A stretch of DNA of 35,264 nucleotides from assembly GCA_003216465.1 (NCBI GenBank), contig QCIU01000006.1, forward strand, positions 68,967 to 104,230. Direction: 5' to 3'. The stretch comes from Prochlorococcus sp. AG-402-N10. Lineage in GTDB: Bacteria; Cyanobacteriota; Cyanobacteriia; PCC-6307; Cyanobiaceae. Positions 1 through 9,039 of the stretch are shown here, one piece after another (the first letter of the stretch is position 1; each line of letters opens with the position of its first letter). The notes below the pieces were generated by a model that saw only the letters and a program-made list of their open reading frames with translations, ran no database searches and was not told the DNA's origin. The position numbers and the translations under genes are program-made.

Positions 1-41
1 TAGTCTTTCTAAATTTCAACTAGCATCACAAGATTAATTAA

Positions 42-515
42 GTGAGGATTATAGGTATAGATCCTGGATTAGGAAGAGTTGGATATGGAATTATTGAAAC
101 ACAACATGAAAAGAAAAAATTACTTGATTGTGGAGTTATTGAAACTAATAAAAACGATAAAGAAGAAGATAGACTTTACGAAATTTTTAATGATCTCAAT
201 GCATTAGTAGATCATTGGCAACCTGATATTGCTGCAGTAGAGAAGTTTTTCTTTTATAGATCTAGTACTACAATTAGCGTTGTTCAAGCTCGAGGTGTAA
301 TTATGATGGTATTAGCTTCCAAGAATATCCAGGTTAGTGAGTATGCACCTTCTCAGGTTAAACTTACTATTGCAGGCTCTGGGAAAGCTTCAAAAAAAGA
401 AGTTATTGAAGCAGTTATGTATAACTTAAATTTACACTATGCACCGAAACCTGATGACTCCGCGGATGCACTAGCAATAGCCCTTACGAAATTAAATGAA
501 GAAGGAATAAACTAG
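42..515 (+). CDS. ruvC: Crossover junction endodeoxyribonuclease RuvC
   Basis: RuvC is the Holliday-junction resolvase that acts with RuvAB in recombination and replication-fork repair in the cytoplasm. The 157-residue protein has the family's length and RNase H-like fold signature. The four acidic catalytic residues are visible: D7 in the N-terminal IGIDPG motif, E67 in AVEKFF, and D139 and D142 in the C-terminal DDSADALA motif. The start is GTG, chosen because the catalytic Asp must be at about residue 7. It opens a plus-strand series with only 9 bp before the next gene, which suggests co-transcription with the folate gene. Nothing looks truncated. Identification is secure from the motifs. 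Confidence 0.95.
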   Translation: MRIIGIDPGLGRVGYGIIETQHEKKKLLDCGVIETNKNDKEEDRLYEIFNDLNALVDHWQPDIAAVEKFFFYRSSTTISVVQARGVIMMVLASKNIQVSEYAPSQVKLTIAGSGKASKKEVIEAVMYNLNLHYAPKPDDSADALAIALTKLNEEGIN

Positions 516-524
516 ATATAATCT

Positions 525-1082
525 ATGACTATTTCAGAAAAAAAGAACTTCGAGAGGGGGATTTTTAGAAATTTGATGGATAAAAGTTCTCTCATTGATA
601 GAAGAAATGTAGAAATTAATGTGAGATTATATGTTGAGTCTTTTTTTACTAGTGGAAAAAAATTTAATCATATTGGGATATATTGGCCACTTAAAAATGA
701 AGTTGATATAAGGAGTCTTAATGACAAATATTCTTTAGCTTTACCTAGATGTGATGACAATAAAGAACTTTTATTTTGTGCCTGGGACGATAAAAAATTA
801 ACTAAAGATTCTGAGGGAATACCTTCTCCTGATATTTCTAGCAAAATAAGCTATAAAAACTTAAGTATGATTTTTATACCTTGTCTTTCTATCGATAAAA
901 ACTTGACAAGATTAGGTTATGGAGGAGGATATTTTGATAGATTAAGAGTTGATAAAAATTGGAGAGACATCCCATGTATTGGAGTATTAACCTCTAATTG
1001 TGTAAGTCATGATTTATTAACTAAAGCAGATTGGGATATCCCTCTATCAGGCTTTATTACGGAAAAAGAAATTTTAGTTTAG
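525..1082 (+). CDS. 5-formyltetrahydrofolate cyclo-ligase
   Basis: This enzyme (MTHFS family) converts 5-formyl-THF to 5,10-methenyl-THF using ATP, returning a storage or inhibitory folate to the one-carbon pool in the cytoplasm. The 185-residue protein has the usual length. The diagnostic phosphate-binding motif RLGYGGGYFDR is at residues 129-139, and the central IYWPLKNEVD segment near residue 55 matches the family's substrate region. The N-terminal half is poorly conserved, as is common in the family. It follows ruvC by 9 bp on the same strand and precedes sufE, so a housekeeping operon is likely. A gene symbol is not given because naming varies between genomes. Confidence 0.9.
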   Translation: MTISEKKNFERGIFRNLMDKSSLIDRRNVEINVRLYVESFFTSGKKFNHIGIYWPLKNEVDIRSLNDKYSLALPRCDDNKELLFCAWDDKKLTKDSEGIPSPDISSKISYKNLSMIFIPCLSIDKNLTRLGYGGGYFDRLRVDKNWRDIPCIGVLTSNCVSHDLLTKADWDIPLSGFITEKEILV

Positions 1083-1120
1083 TCTGTGATCAATTAATTA
1101 TTTTTTAAAATTGGATAAGA

Positions 1121-1546
1121 ATGGAAAAAAAAGAAACTTATATTAAATTATTTAAATTAGTAGATAAGCTGAAAAATTCAGATGATCCTAAAAGAAAATA
1201 TGAATATATTTTGTGGCTGGGTAAAAAATTGAAAATTCCAAAGAATGACATTTTAATTCCGGAAAATAAAGTCCAGGGGTGTGTTTCTGAAGTTTTTGTT
1301 AAAGCAATCTTACAAGAAGGTAAACTTTATTGGGAAGGGTATTCTGATGCATTGATAACAAAGGGTTTACTAGCATTCTTAATCAATGGAATGAACGAGT
1401 TAACACCAAAAGAAGTTGTTAATATAAATAATAAATTTATAGAAGATACTGGTCTTAAAGCAAGCTTAACGCCATCAAGATCTAATGGTTTTTTAAATAT
1501 ACTTTTAAAAATGCAGTCTCAGGCAAATGAATTCTTGTCTGAATAA
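1121..1546 (+). CDS. sufE: SufE-type cysteine desulfurase activator
   Basis: SufE accepts persulfide sulfur from the cysteine desulfurase SufS and passes it to the SufBCD scaffold for Fe-S cluster assembly. The 141-residue protein carries the active-site cysteine at C54 in the motif VQGCVSEVFV, matching the family pattern in which a single Cys lies in a loop near residue 50. The C-terminal helix containing LTPSRSNG is also typical. No other suf genes are in this window; the rest of the system must be elsewhere. It sits between the folate gene and homoserine dehydrogenase with short gaps of 38 and 35 bp. Confidence 0.92.
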   Translation: MEKKETYIKLFKLVDKLKNSDDPKRKYEYILWLGKKLKIPKNDILIPENKVQGCVSEVFVKAILQEGKLYWEGYSDALITKGLLAFLINGMNELTPKEVVNINNKFIEDTGLKASLTPSRSNGFLNILLKMQSQANEFLSE

Positions 1547-1581
1547 TATTATAAAATTATACTCATAATAAATAATAAAAA

Positions 1582-2883
1582 ATGCAAAAATGTAAAATTG
1601 GGATTATTGGTTTTGGAACTGTTGGTAAAGGTATTTATAGAATCCTAAATTCGCAAAGTAGTATTCATCCTATTTTAAAAGAAATAGAAATTGTAGGGAT
1701 AGCTGTTAAAAATATCAATAAGAAAAGGGATATTGAATTAGAAAATAATCTATTAACAAATAATCCATTTAAATTAATTGACGATCCTAATATTGATGTA
1801 ATTGTAGAAGTTATGGGTGGTATAGATATAGCCAAAGATATAATATTGAAATCTTTAAAGGCTGGAAAATCTGTAGTTACAGCTAATAAAGCAGTAATTG
1901 CAAGATTTGGCACAGAAATTTATACTACAGCAACTAAATATGGAGTTTATGTATTAACAGAAGCAGCAGTATGCGGAGGGATACCAATAATTGAACCTTT
2001 AAAAAGATCTCTTAGAAGTAATCAAATAAATAAAATGGTTGGAATAATAAATGGTACAACAAACTTTATACTTACAAAAATGACAAAAGAAAAAGCAGAC
2101 TATAAGGAAACACTAAAATTAGCTCAAAAACTCGGTTTCGCAGAATTTGATCCAACAGCGGATGTTGAAGGTCATGACGCAGCCGATAAGATTTCAATAC
2201 TTACTGAACTTGCATTTGGGGGAAAGATTAATAGAGACTCAATTAGTACAGAGGGTATTAATCAAATAAATATTAAAGATATTGAATATGCAAATAAACT
2301 AGGTTTTGAAATAAAACTTTTAGCCTTCTCTGAGAGAAGTGATATCAATAGTAATGATTCTCTCTCCTTAAATATTTGGGTGGGTCCCTCTTTAATTCCA
2401 AAATCACATCCTTTGGCTGCTGTTGAGGGTGTAAATAATGCCATCCTTATCGAGGCAAATCCTCTTGGGGAAATAATGTTATATGGCCCAGGCGCGGGCA
2501 GTGGGCCAACTGCCTCTTCCGTAGTTTCTGATATCTTAAATCTTCATGCTTCATTATTAAAAAATTCATCCTCAATTGATCCCTTATTATCTTTTAACTT
2601 TTGGAAAGACTGCCATGTCATAGATTTTAATCAAATATCAAAAAAGAATTATCTTAGGATTATTTGTTTAGATACCCCAGGTGTAATTGGAAAGATTGGT
2701 GATCTTTTTGGCAACAATGATGTCTCAATTGAATCAATTGTCCAACTAGATGCGAGTGAGAACAAAGCAGAAATAGTTGTGATCACTCATGAAGTAACAA
2801 ATGGTAAATTTGAAAAATCAAAGAAGGAAATAAGTGTCCTTTCTGAAGTTGAATTAATTGCTAGCCAATTAAGTTGTATTTGA
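1582..2883 (+). CDS. hom: Homoserine dehydrogenase (with C-terminal ACT domain)
   Basis: The enzyme reduces aspartate semialdehyde to homoserine with NAD(P)H, the branch point to threonine, methionine and (via threonine) isoleucine. The 433-residue protein has an N-terminal Rossmann fold with GFGTVG at residues 10-15, a TANKA motif at 99-102, the family signature with NGTTNF at 155-160, and DVEGHDAADK at 192-201. From about residue 350 an ACT-like domain begins (LDTPGVIGKIGDLF), the usual site of threonine feedback. It is a monofunctional enzyme: there is no aspartokinase domain fused to it. The next start is 62 bp downstream. Confidence 0.93.
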   Translation: MQKCKIGIIGFGTVGKGIYRILNSQSSIHPILKEIEIVGIAVKNINKKRDIELENNLLTNNPFKLIDDPNIDVIVEVMGGIDIAKDIILKSLKAGKSVVTANKAVIARFGTEIYTTATKYGVYVLTEAAVCGGIPIIEPLKRSLRSNQINKMVGIINGTTNFILTKMTKEKADYKETLKLAQKLGFAEFDPTADVEGHDAADKISILTELAFGGKINRDSISTEGINQINIKDIEYANKLGFEIKLLAFSERSDINSNDSLSLNIWVGPSLIPKSHPLAAVEGVNNAILIEANPLGEIMLYGPGAGSGPTASSVVSDILNLHASLLKNSSSIDPLLSFNFWKDCHVIDFNQISKKNYLRIICLDTPGVIGKIGDLFGNNDVSIESIVQLDASENKAEIVVITHEVTNGKFEKSKKEISVLSEVELIASQLSCI

Positions 2884-2945
2884 AAAAAACATTTGCAAAT
2901 CTACCTATAGCTTGTTAAACCAAAGAAAGGAAATATACTTTTGTA

Positions 2946-3206
2946 ATGAGTTTTTCAAAATTAATTGAAAATAAAAATAATCATAAATTTCAACATAATG
3001 ACATTTGTAAGAACCTTTATAAAGGAGCTTGTGTAAAAATTAAAAATAGTCAAAAAACATTTCAGGTTATAGGAATCAATCCAAAGAGTAAAGTTTGTTG
3101 GATAAGAGAGTGGCCTTTCGCTTTAGAAGTTAACAAAACATTCACTTTGAAAATAAATCAAATTACTTTGCAAACATTTTGTTCAAATAGTATTACTAAA
3201 ATTTAA
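2946..3206 (+). CDS. Conserved hypothetical protein, 86 aa
   Basis: I do not recognise a named family. The protein is 86 residues, basic, with four cysteines (C21, C29, C50, C79) and short alternating hydrophobic and polar stretches (YKGACVKIKNSQKTFQVIG) suggestive of a small beta-barrel of the SH3 type. There is no signal peptide or membrane segment. It is flanked by homoserine dehydrogenase and the ABC binding protein on the same strand, 20 bp before the latter, so it may be co-transcribed with the transporter genes. The reading frame looks genuinely coding because residue composition is balanced and no long overlapping frame competes. Confidence 0.7.
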   Translation: MSFSKLIENKNNHKFQHNDICKNLYKGACVKIKNSQKTFQVIGINPKSKVCWIREWPFALEVNKTFTLKINQITLQTFCSNSITKI

Positions 3207-3226
3207 ATTTCTGAAATTTCATTTAT

Positions 3227-4798
3227 ATGCGTAACAACTTTTTAATAGCTACATTTATTTTCTTAATTTCTTTATCACAGTATTCTTGTGTTTCTAATAA
3301 TAAATCCAAAAGAATTATAGTTGCGAGTGCAGGTAAAATAGAATCTTTAGATCCAGCTAGGGCAAATACACTTAAATCACTTCAACTATTAAGTTCCTTA
3401 GGAGATACTTTATATGAATTAAATTCTGAAGGCGAATTAATTCCTGAATTAGCATCTGAAATGCCAATTTTTTCAAAAGATAAATTACAAATAATAATTA
3501 ATCTGAGAAGGAATGTTCTTTTTCATGATGGAACTTCATTTAATTCAAATGCTATAAAGTTTTCTTTTGAGAGATTTAAAAGAATCGGAACAATGAATTA
3601 TATTTTGGGAAATAAAATTAAATCAATAGAAACTCCAAGTGAATACAAAGTAATAATTAATCTAAATAAACCTTCAAGCTCTGTTAATGGGTTACTTACA
3701 GCTGTAAATTTAACACCTATTTCACCCTCTTTTTATAAAGATTATTCTGATAAATTTTTAAATGATAAATTTGTTGGTACAGGCAAATATATACTGAAAA
3801 GATTTTCAAATGAAATTCAAATAATTGATCCAAATTTAAATTATTGGGGAGATATTCCTAATAATGAAGGTATTAGCTTTATTGGATATTCCAATTCTGC
3901 TTCTCTTTTTGGAGCCTTAAAAAGTAATCAAATTGATGTTCTTTTATCAAATTCAATCGATGATAGTCAAAGAAATAATTTAAATTTCCTAAGCAAAAAT
4001 AATGAAATTAAAGAAGGAAATAGTCCTGCAACAGAAATAAGTTTTATTAGTCTTAGAACAAATTCCTATCCATTAAATAACCGTAATGTTAGGTTAGCTA
4101 TAGCTAAAAGTATTAATAGGGAACGAATTAGCAATAAAGTAAGTTATGGATTGAGGCAACCGTCAAGAACAATTGTCCCGCCAATTTTAAAAAAAAATAA
4201 TCCAGAATTATGGCCAAAATATGATCCTATTAAAGCAAAAGTTTTACTAAAAAAAGAAGGTTTCTGTAATGGGAATATTTTAGATCTTCCTCTTACTTAC
4301 AGATCTAATGTCCCTGCTGACAAACTAATTGCGATCTCTTGGCAAGAAGATATAAAAAATATTTTAAATGAATGTATTAATATTCAACTTAACGGAGTAG
4401 AGTCTACAACAATTTATAAAAACCTAAATTTAGGAATATATACTGCGGTTATTCTGGATTGGACAGGTGCTTATTCTGACCCAGAGGCTTATCTTACCCC
4501 TCTTCTAAGCTGCATTGAGTTTGATGGCGAAGGCTGTAAAAAAGGGGAATCTGTTTATAGTGGCAGTTTTTGGGGATCAAAAAAAGTAGAGGATTTATTC
4601 ATTGAAAGTGAAAATTTAAATGGTCATGAAAGATTAGATAAATTAATTGAAATAGAGAGAATAGCCTCAGAATCAATACCTTATATTCCTATATGGATTT
4701 CTTCTCAAAAAGCATGGTCGCAAAATAATGTATCAAAACCTATTTTCAATGGAGCAGGAATTATTTCGATGAGCGATCTCAAGTTTATTAATGAGTAG
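3227..4798 (+). CDS. Dipeptide/oligopeptide-type ABC transporter substrate-binding protein
   Basis: This is a family-5 extracellular solute-binding protein (DppA/OppA type), which captures a peptide or similar solute outside the inner membrane and delivers it to an ABC permease. The 523-residue length is normal. Features are the N-terminal hydrophobic signal (residues 3-18), SLDPARA near residue 38 and the FHDGTSFNSNAIKFSFERF segment, a classic family-5 motif. A cysteine after the signal (SQYSC) suggests a lipoprotein, though Tyr at -2 and Gln at -3 make the lipobox atypical. It overlaps the permease start by 8 bp, showing translational coupling. The real substrate cannot be told from sequence; peptides, nickel or other small solutes are all possible for this family. 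Confidence 0.88.
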   Translation: MRNNFLIATFIFLISLSQYSCVSNNKSKRIIVASAGKIESLDPARANTLKSLQLLSSLGDTLYELNSEGELIPELASEMPIFSKDKLQIIINLRRNVLFHDGTSFNSNAIKFSFERFKRIGTMNYILGNKIKSIETPSEYKVIINLNKPSSSVNGLLTAVNLTPISPSFYKDYSDKFLNDKFVGTGKYILKRFSNEIQIIDPNLNYWGDIPNNEGISFIGYSNSASLFGALKSNQIDVLLSNSIDDSQRNNLNFLSKNNEIKEGNSPATEISFISLRTNSYPLNNRNVRLAIAKSINRERISNKVSYGLRQPSRTIVPPILKKNNPELWPKYDPIKAKVLLKKEGFCNGNILDLPLTYRSNVPADKLIAISWQEDIKNILNECINIQLNGVESTTIYKNLNLGIYTAVILDWTGAYSDPEAYLTPLLSCIEFDGEGCKKGESVYSGSFWGSKKVEDLFIESENLNGHERLDKLIEIERIASESIPYIPIWISSQKAWSQNNVSKPIFNGAGIISMSDLKFINE

Positions 4799-5813
4799 AG
4801 ATCTAAAAAAACTTTTAAATTATTCTTTGTTAAAGATATTGCTAATCCCTTTGATGCTGTTGATAATATCTACATTAGTCTTTATTTTGTTACGAATTGC
4901 ACCTGGAGATCCAGTTGATGCAATTTTAGGATCTGGAGCAGATGAAACCTCAAGAGAACTTCTTCGTTCTAAATTAGGATTAAATGAATCTCTTCTAAGT
5001 CAGTATTTATCTTATATTAATGATATTTTGCACTTAAATTTTGGGGAATCTCTAAGTACTCAAGAACCAGTTCTTAATATTATTCTTAAGTCCTTGCCAG
5101 CAAGTCTTGAACTAGGAATCTTTTCTATGTTTTTTGCAATTTTAATAGGCTTTCCTTTGGGGTTTTTAGGTTTAAAAAATAAAGGTAAGAAAGGCGACTA
5201 CATAGCTAGAATAATTGGAATTTCTTCATATGCAATTCCTCCTTTCTGGGGAGCAATGTTAGCTCAGTTAATATTCTCAGTTTATTTTAGATTTTTCCCA
5301 ATTGGAGGTAGGTTCCCAATAATTCATGACCAACCTCAGATAACTGGTTTTTTAGTTTTAGATAGTCTTCTTGATAATAATCTCATTTTTCTGAGAGACA
5401 GCTTATATCATCTTGCGCTTCCCTCTTTAACACTAGGGTTTCTTCTAAGTGGAATTTTTAGTAGATCTTTAAGGATTAATTTAGACAAGGCAATAAGAAG
5501 TGATTATGTAAATGCGGCTTTCTGCAGAGGTATTACACGAAGAAAAATCACCTTAAATCATGCTTTACCCAATGCACTTTTGCCTATTGTTACTATTTCT
5601 GGTTTGACGATAGCTTCTTTAGCTGGGGGAGCTCTTCTTTTTGAAGTTACTTTTTCATGGCCTGGTATTGCTTTAAGATTAAATGAAGCCATTTCTCAAC
5701 GGGATTATACGGTTGTTCAAGGGATCGTAATTATTACTTCTTTGCTAATTGTCTCATTAAATCTTTTTGTAGATATTTTTATTGCTTTATTAGATCCTCG
5801 TATTGAGTACTAA
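4791..5813 (+). CDS. ABC transporter permease, DppB/OppB family
   Basis: This is the inner-membrane permease subunit of the first (B) type found in dipeptide/oligopeptide/nickel importers. The 340-residue protein shows the DppB-type N-terminal helix followed by LRIAPGDPVDAILG, a large periplasmic loop, and a cluster of transmembrane segments. The cytoplasmic EAA-like coupling loop is visible near residues 240-265 (AFCRGITRRKITLNHALPNALLP). It overlaps the binding-protein gene by 8 bp. No C-type permease and no ATPase follow; instead a convergent gene begins, with the two reading frames overlapping by 4 bp at 5810-5813. The partner subunits must be encoded elsewhere, or the transporter is incomplete. 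Confidence 0.9.
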   Translation: MSRDLKKLLNYSLLKILLIPLMLLIISTLVFILLRIAPGDPVDAILGSGADETSRELLRSKLGLNESLLSQYLSYINDILHLNFGESLSTQEPVLNIILKSLPASLELGIFSMFFAILIGFPLGFLGLKNKGKKGDYIARIIGISSYAIPPFWGAMLAQLIFSVYFRFFPIGGRFPIIHDQPQITGFLVLDSLLDNNLIFLRDSLYHLALPSLTLGFLLSGIFSRSLRINLDKAIRSDYVNAAFCRGITRRKITLNHALPNALLPIVTISGLTIASLAGGALLFEVTFSWPGIALRLNEAISQRDYTVVQGIVIITSLLIVSLNLFVDIFIALLDPRIEY

Positions 5814-7372
5814 TTTTTGATAATTTCTTTTAGAGTCTTTCTATCTAAAATATGAAAATCAATATTACTTTGTGTTTTATTTGTCATAATTTTAATGCTC
5901 TCATTCTTTTTTATATTTTCGAGGAACTCAATAATAAATTGTAAAGATAAATTTTGAACTAAATTAGGATCAGATCCAATAAAAGATTTATTAATTTTAA
6001 AGATATCATTACTTTCAATATCTTTTGAAATATTGTCATTAACTCTTATTGGTGAAAAATGACTCGCTCCTTCAATAATTAAAAATCTATTTAAGGGATT
6101 AGAAGTAGTAGATAAAAATACTTTGAATTGCTCACTAATTAATGGAGTAATAAGATCATAAGTACCTCCAATAAATAGTACTGGCATTTCAATTCCAGAA
6201 TCATTTTCTTTTGGCCAGATTATGCTTCCGAATGAATTAAACCCTATAATTCCGTTTGCTTTATTTATATTATTAATTTCAGGCAAAGGGATTTCGTCTA
6301 ATTGACATTGAACGAGTTTTGATAAATTTGTTAATGCAAAATCTTTTAGAGCTATGTTACATCTCTCATTTAAACCATCTTTAGGTAAATTTCCTTCATA
6401 TAAAAAAGCTATTAAAGCTCCCAATGAATGTCCCATTAAAATATAGGAGTTATTTGCTAACTCAAATCTCCCATTATTATGAGCTTTTATTATTGCTTCT
6501 AAATCTTTGATGCGATACAAAAACAAATCAACACTACTAGGGACGACATTACTACCTTCCATAACTTCTAAAAGAGACTTTAAATTACTCCCTTTATGGT
6601 CTATAAATAACACAGGCCAACCTCTCTTACTTAGTTCATATCCTATCCACCTGTAATTATTAAAATCCCCCCCTAGTCCTGGCATGAATATAATTAGATC
6701 TTTTTCAGATGATTCTGTTTTGTTTCTCCATATTTCAATTTTTAATGGATCAACTCTATGAGATGAATAAACTTCTTTATTAACTTTTATAATTCTTGGA
6801 TCATATTTAGTCGCTTTTTTCTTGGATAAGTAACCGTCAGTTTTTTTTAGAGAATTTAATTTTACAATTAGATTTTGTTGCTTTGCTAGTTCGTTTTTCC
6901 ACGAAGAAATTATCAAAATTAGATTATCAATATTTAATGAAATTTCTTTTGAGGGTAAAGCTTTTATGATGTCTAAAGTTGACACTTCCTTTTGGAATTC
7001 CAACAAATTTTCTATAGTATTAAAAATCTCAATACCATCTTTGTCGTCTGGTACCAAAATAGTATTACTTAATTCTGAAAGAATCTTTCTACCTACCCAA
7101 CTTCTTAATACTTGTCTGTTTAAACTTTCTTGTTTAAAAATAGGAAAATCTAACAATTTTGACATTTCAATTATTTTTGAAAATCCATTTTTCTTAATCC
7201 AATCTATTACTTCTGTAGAATCATTCTTATAACTTTCTAAGTTAGATAAATTATTTACATTAAAAGGAATTGACATTTCTTCGAACTTAATATTTATCTT
7301 TTCAGCAGCCTTTGAATTGTTAGCTGTAAAAAAACTAAAGAAACTTATAAAAATTACAAAAATGAATTTCAA
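5810..7372 (-). CDS. Secreted DUF1400 / alpha-beta hydrolase
   Basis: This 520-residue protein has a cleavable signal peptide (residues 1-23, ending around SKAAE), then an N-terminal region of about 110 residues resembling the cyanobacterial DUF1400 domain, then an alpha/beta-hydrolase domain from about residue 220. The hydrolase shows an oxyanion-type FMPGLGGD at 229-236, the nucleophile elbow GHSLG with S316, a probable acid D406 in GGTYDLITP and H438 in EGASHF. It should act in the periplasm or lumen on an unknown ester or amide. The start codon is TTG; no ATG that keeps the signal peptide is available. It is divergent from the MFS gene, with only 5 bp between start codons. Confidence 0.82.
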   Translation of the reverse strand: MKFIFVIFISFFSFFTANNSKAAEKINIKFEEMSIPFNVNNLSNLESYKNDSTEVIDWIKKNGFSKIIEMSKLLDFPIFKQESLNRQVLRSWVGRKILSELSNTILVPDDKDGIEIFNTIENLLEFQKEVSTLDIIKALPSKEISLNIDNLILIISSWKNELAKQQNLIVKLNSLKKTDGYLSKKKATKYDPRIIKVNKEVYSSHRVDPLKIEIWRNKTESSEKDLIIFMPGLGGDFNNYRWIGYELSKRGWPVLFIDHKGSNLKSLLEVMEGSNVVPSSVDLFLYRIKDLEAIIKAHNNGRFELANNSYILMGHSLGALIAFLYEGNLPKDGLNERCNIALKDFALTNLSKLVQCQLDEIPLPEINNINKANGIIGFNSFGSIIWPKENDSGIEMPVLFIGGTYDLITPLISEQFKVFLSTTSNPLNRFLIIEGASHFSPIRVNDNISKDIESNDIFKINKSFIGSDPNLVQNLSLQFIIEFLENIKKNESIKIMTNKTQSNIDFHILDRKTLKEIIKN

Positions 7373-7377
7373 TAGTT

Positions 7378-8604
7378 GTGTCCCCGAATAAATTTCTAAT
7401 TGGCAAACTTTGGTGGAGTCAATTTCCCTTTCATTTAAGGTTAATTACTAAAATAAGATTTTTTGCCTCATTTGGAGCAGGAGGTGTAATTTATTTAACA
7501 TCACTTATTTTTAATAATATAGGTTTGTCAGCAACTGAAATTGGTCTAGGTTTTACAATATCAGCAATCATAGGAACTTTAACAAGACTCTTTACAGGAG
7601 AATACTTAAATAAAGCATGTAAAATTCACTATCCTTTTGTAATCTCTTCATTGATTAGTATTGCCGCAGGGTTTTTTCTAATTATTTCAAAGGACTCTTA
7701 CTTTTATATACTCGGGCAAGCTTTAATTGGTGCAGCGGCTGGGATATATTGGCCCACTGTGGAATATGTAGTCCCATATTTTTGTCATCCTGTTGATACT
7801 AGAAAAGCTTATGCTCTGGTAAGAAGTTCTGAAGCTTTGGGTATATTTCTAGGAGTTTTTATTGGTGGATTTATGAACTATTTTTTATATTTCAAATCGA
7901 TTTTTATAAATGATATTTTTTGTATGTTCACAATTATCTTTTTAATTTTAAGAAATAAATTCTCTATCCAAAAGACTTTAGAAAATTCTCAAAATAATTC
8001 TTTAGATCTTATTAATTTTAATCAATATAGGTTAAATAAAAATACATTCTCAATAGTTTTATCTATAGTCTTGATAACTACATCCCTTGCTTTAATTCAA
8101 GTAACATTACCTCTTGATTTAGTTAAAGGAGGGTTTTATAGGGAAGTCCTAAATGAACAACTTATTAGCTTTATAATTTCCTTTCAGTTGATTTTGTTGC
8201 TGATTTTGCAATGGCCAATTGGTTCGTGGATATCAAAAAAAGGGAAATTGTTTGGTTTGAAATTTAGTTTAATCAATTTTGCTTTTGCTTCCTTTTTATT
8301 ATTTATTTCTAGTTATTTGAATATTGGTGCTTTTTCTTTTGTATTTGTAGCAATAATTTTAATAAGTTTAGGCACATCTTCCTTTCTTCCGACATCTACA
8401 GACGTTGTTTATAGCATAGCTCCTAAAAGTAAAAAAGGTTATGCACTTGCACTTTTATCCCAATGCTTTGCTATGGGATATTTCTTTGGACCATTTATAT
8501 CAGGACGGGTCTTAGACCTTTTTGGGTATGCATCGATAATTTGGTTAGGTATTTCCTTTTTATGTTTTTTAACTTTTGCGATACTATTAAAAAAAATGTT
8601 TTAA
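7378..8604 (+). CDS. MFS-family transporter
   Basis: This 408-residue integral membrane protein is of the major facilitator type. It has about 11-12 hydrophobic segments, an N-terminal half beginning RFFASFGAGGVIYLTSLIF, a loop-2/3-type sequence (GTLTRLFTGEYLNK), a longer polar central loop around residues 195-220, and a second half ending GPFISGRVLDLFGY. The substrate is unknown. The start is GTG at 7378; the next in-frame Met is far inside the protein, so this start is the sensible one. The gene is divergent from the DUF1400 hydrolase, so its promoter must lie within or very near the hydrolase's first codons, or the RNA is leaderless. Confidence 0.85.
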   Translation: MSPNKFLIGKLWWSQFPFHLRLITKIRFFASFGAGGVIYLTSLIFNNIGLSATEIGLGFTISAIIGTLTRLFTGEYLNKACKIHYPFVISSLISIAAGFFLIISKDSYFYILGQALIGAAAGIYWPTVEYVVPYFCHPVDTRKAYALVRSSEALGIFLGVFIGGFMNYFLYFKSIFINDIFCMFTIIFLILRNKFSIQKTLENSQNNSLDLINFNQYRLNKNTFSIVLSIVLITTSLALIQVTLPLDLVKGGFYREVLNEQLISFIISFQLILLLILQWPIGSWISKKGKLFGLKFSLINFAFASFLLFISSYLNIGAFSFVFVAIILISLGTSSFLPTSTDVVYSIAPKSKKGYALALLSQCFAMGYFFGPFISGRVLDLFGYASIIWLGISFLCFLTFAILLKKMF

Positions 8605-8628
8605 AAGTTTTTATTAAAAAGGCAATAT

Positions 8629-8997
8629 TTAATTGTTATCTATTTCAATGATTCTTCTCTCTCGGAGAAATAAGAAAAAAGGAGCAGAAAAGGCAAATGC
8701 AATTAAAAAAGTTCCAATGTAAACAATCCACATATTTTTTATATTCAATTTTTTTGATTCATTTACAATCCAAATAAAAACTGCACTAGCACCAACAAAT
8801 AAATCTCTTGAAATGGATTGAGCGGCTGGATTGGCATTCGCTAATGAAACAAAGTTTTTTATGTCAAAACTATTTCCATATTCCAGAGCAAAATTGAAAT
8901 TAGCCATCATTGGAAGTATGGCCCCAATGATTGATAGGCAAAGGTAAATATAAGATAGAGTTTGTTTATTATTCTTTAAGATATTAAATGAATTCAT
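8629..8997 (-). CDS. DUF2834 family membrane protein
   Basis: This 122-residue protein has three to four predicted membrane helices and matches the DUF2834 pattern: a proline-rich first helix (GAILPMMANF), an ANANPAAQSISRDLFVGASAVFIWI segment in which the Asp is in helix 2, and a C-terminal FAFSAPFFLFLRERR. The family is widespread in cyanobacteria and other bacteria; its function is unknown. It is convergent with the MFS gene (24 bp between stops) and divergent from the PfkB kinase, whose start lies 42 bp away. Confidence 0.75.
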   Translation of the reverse strand: MNSFNILKNNKQTLSYIYLCLSIIGAILPMMANFNFALEYGNSFDIKNFVSLANANPAAQSISRDLFVGASAVFIWIVNESKKLNIKNMWIVYIGTFLIAFAFSAPFFLFLRERRIIEIDNN

Positions 8998-9039
8998 ATG
9001 AAAAATGTAAATTATCCTAATAATAGTATTTAAAAACTT

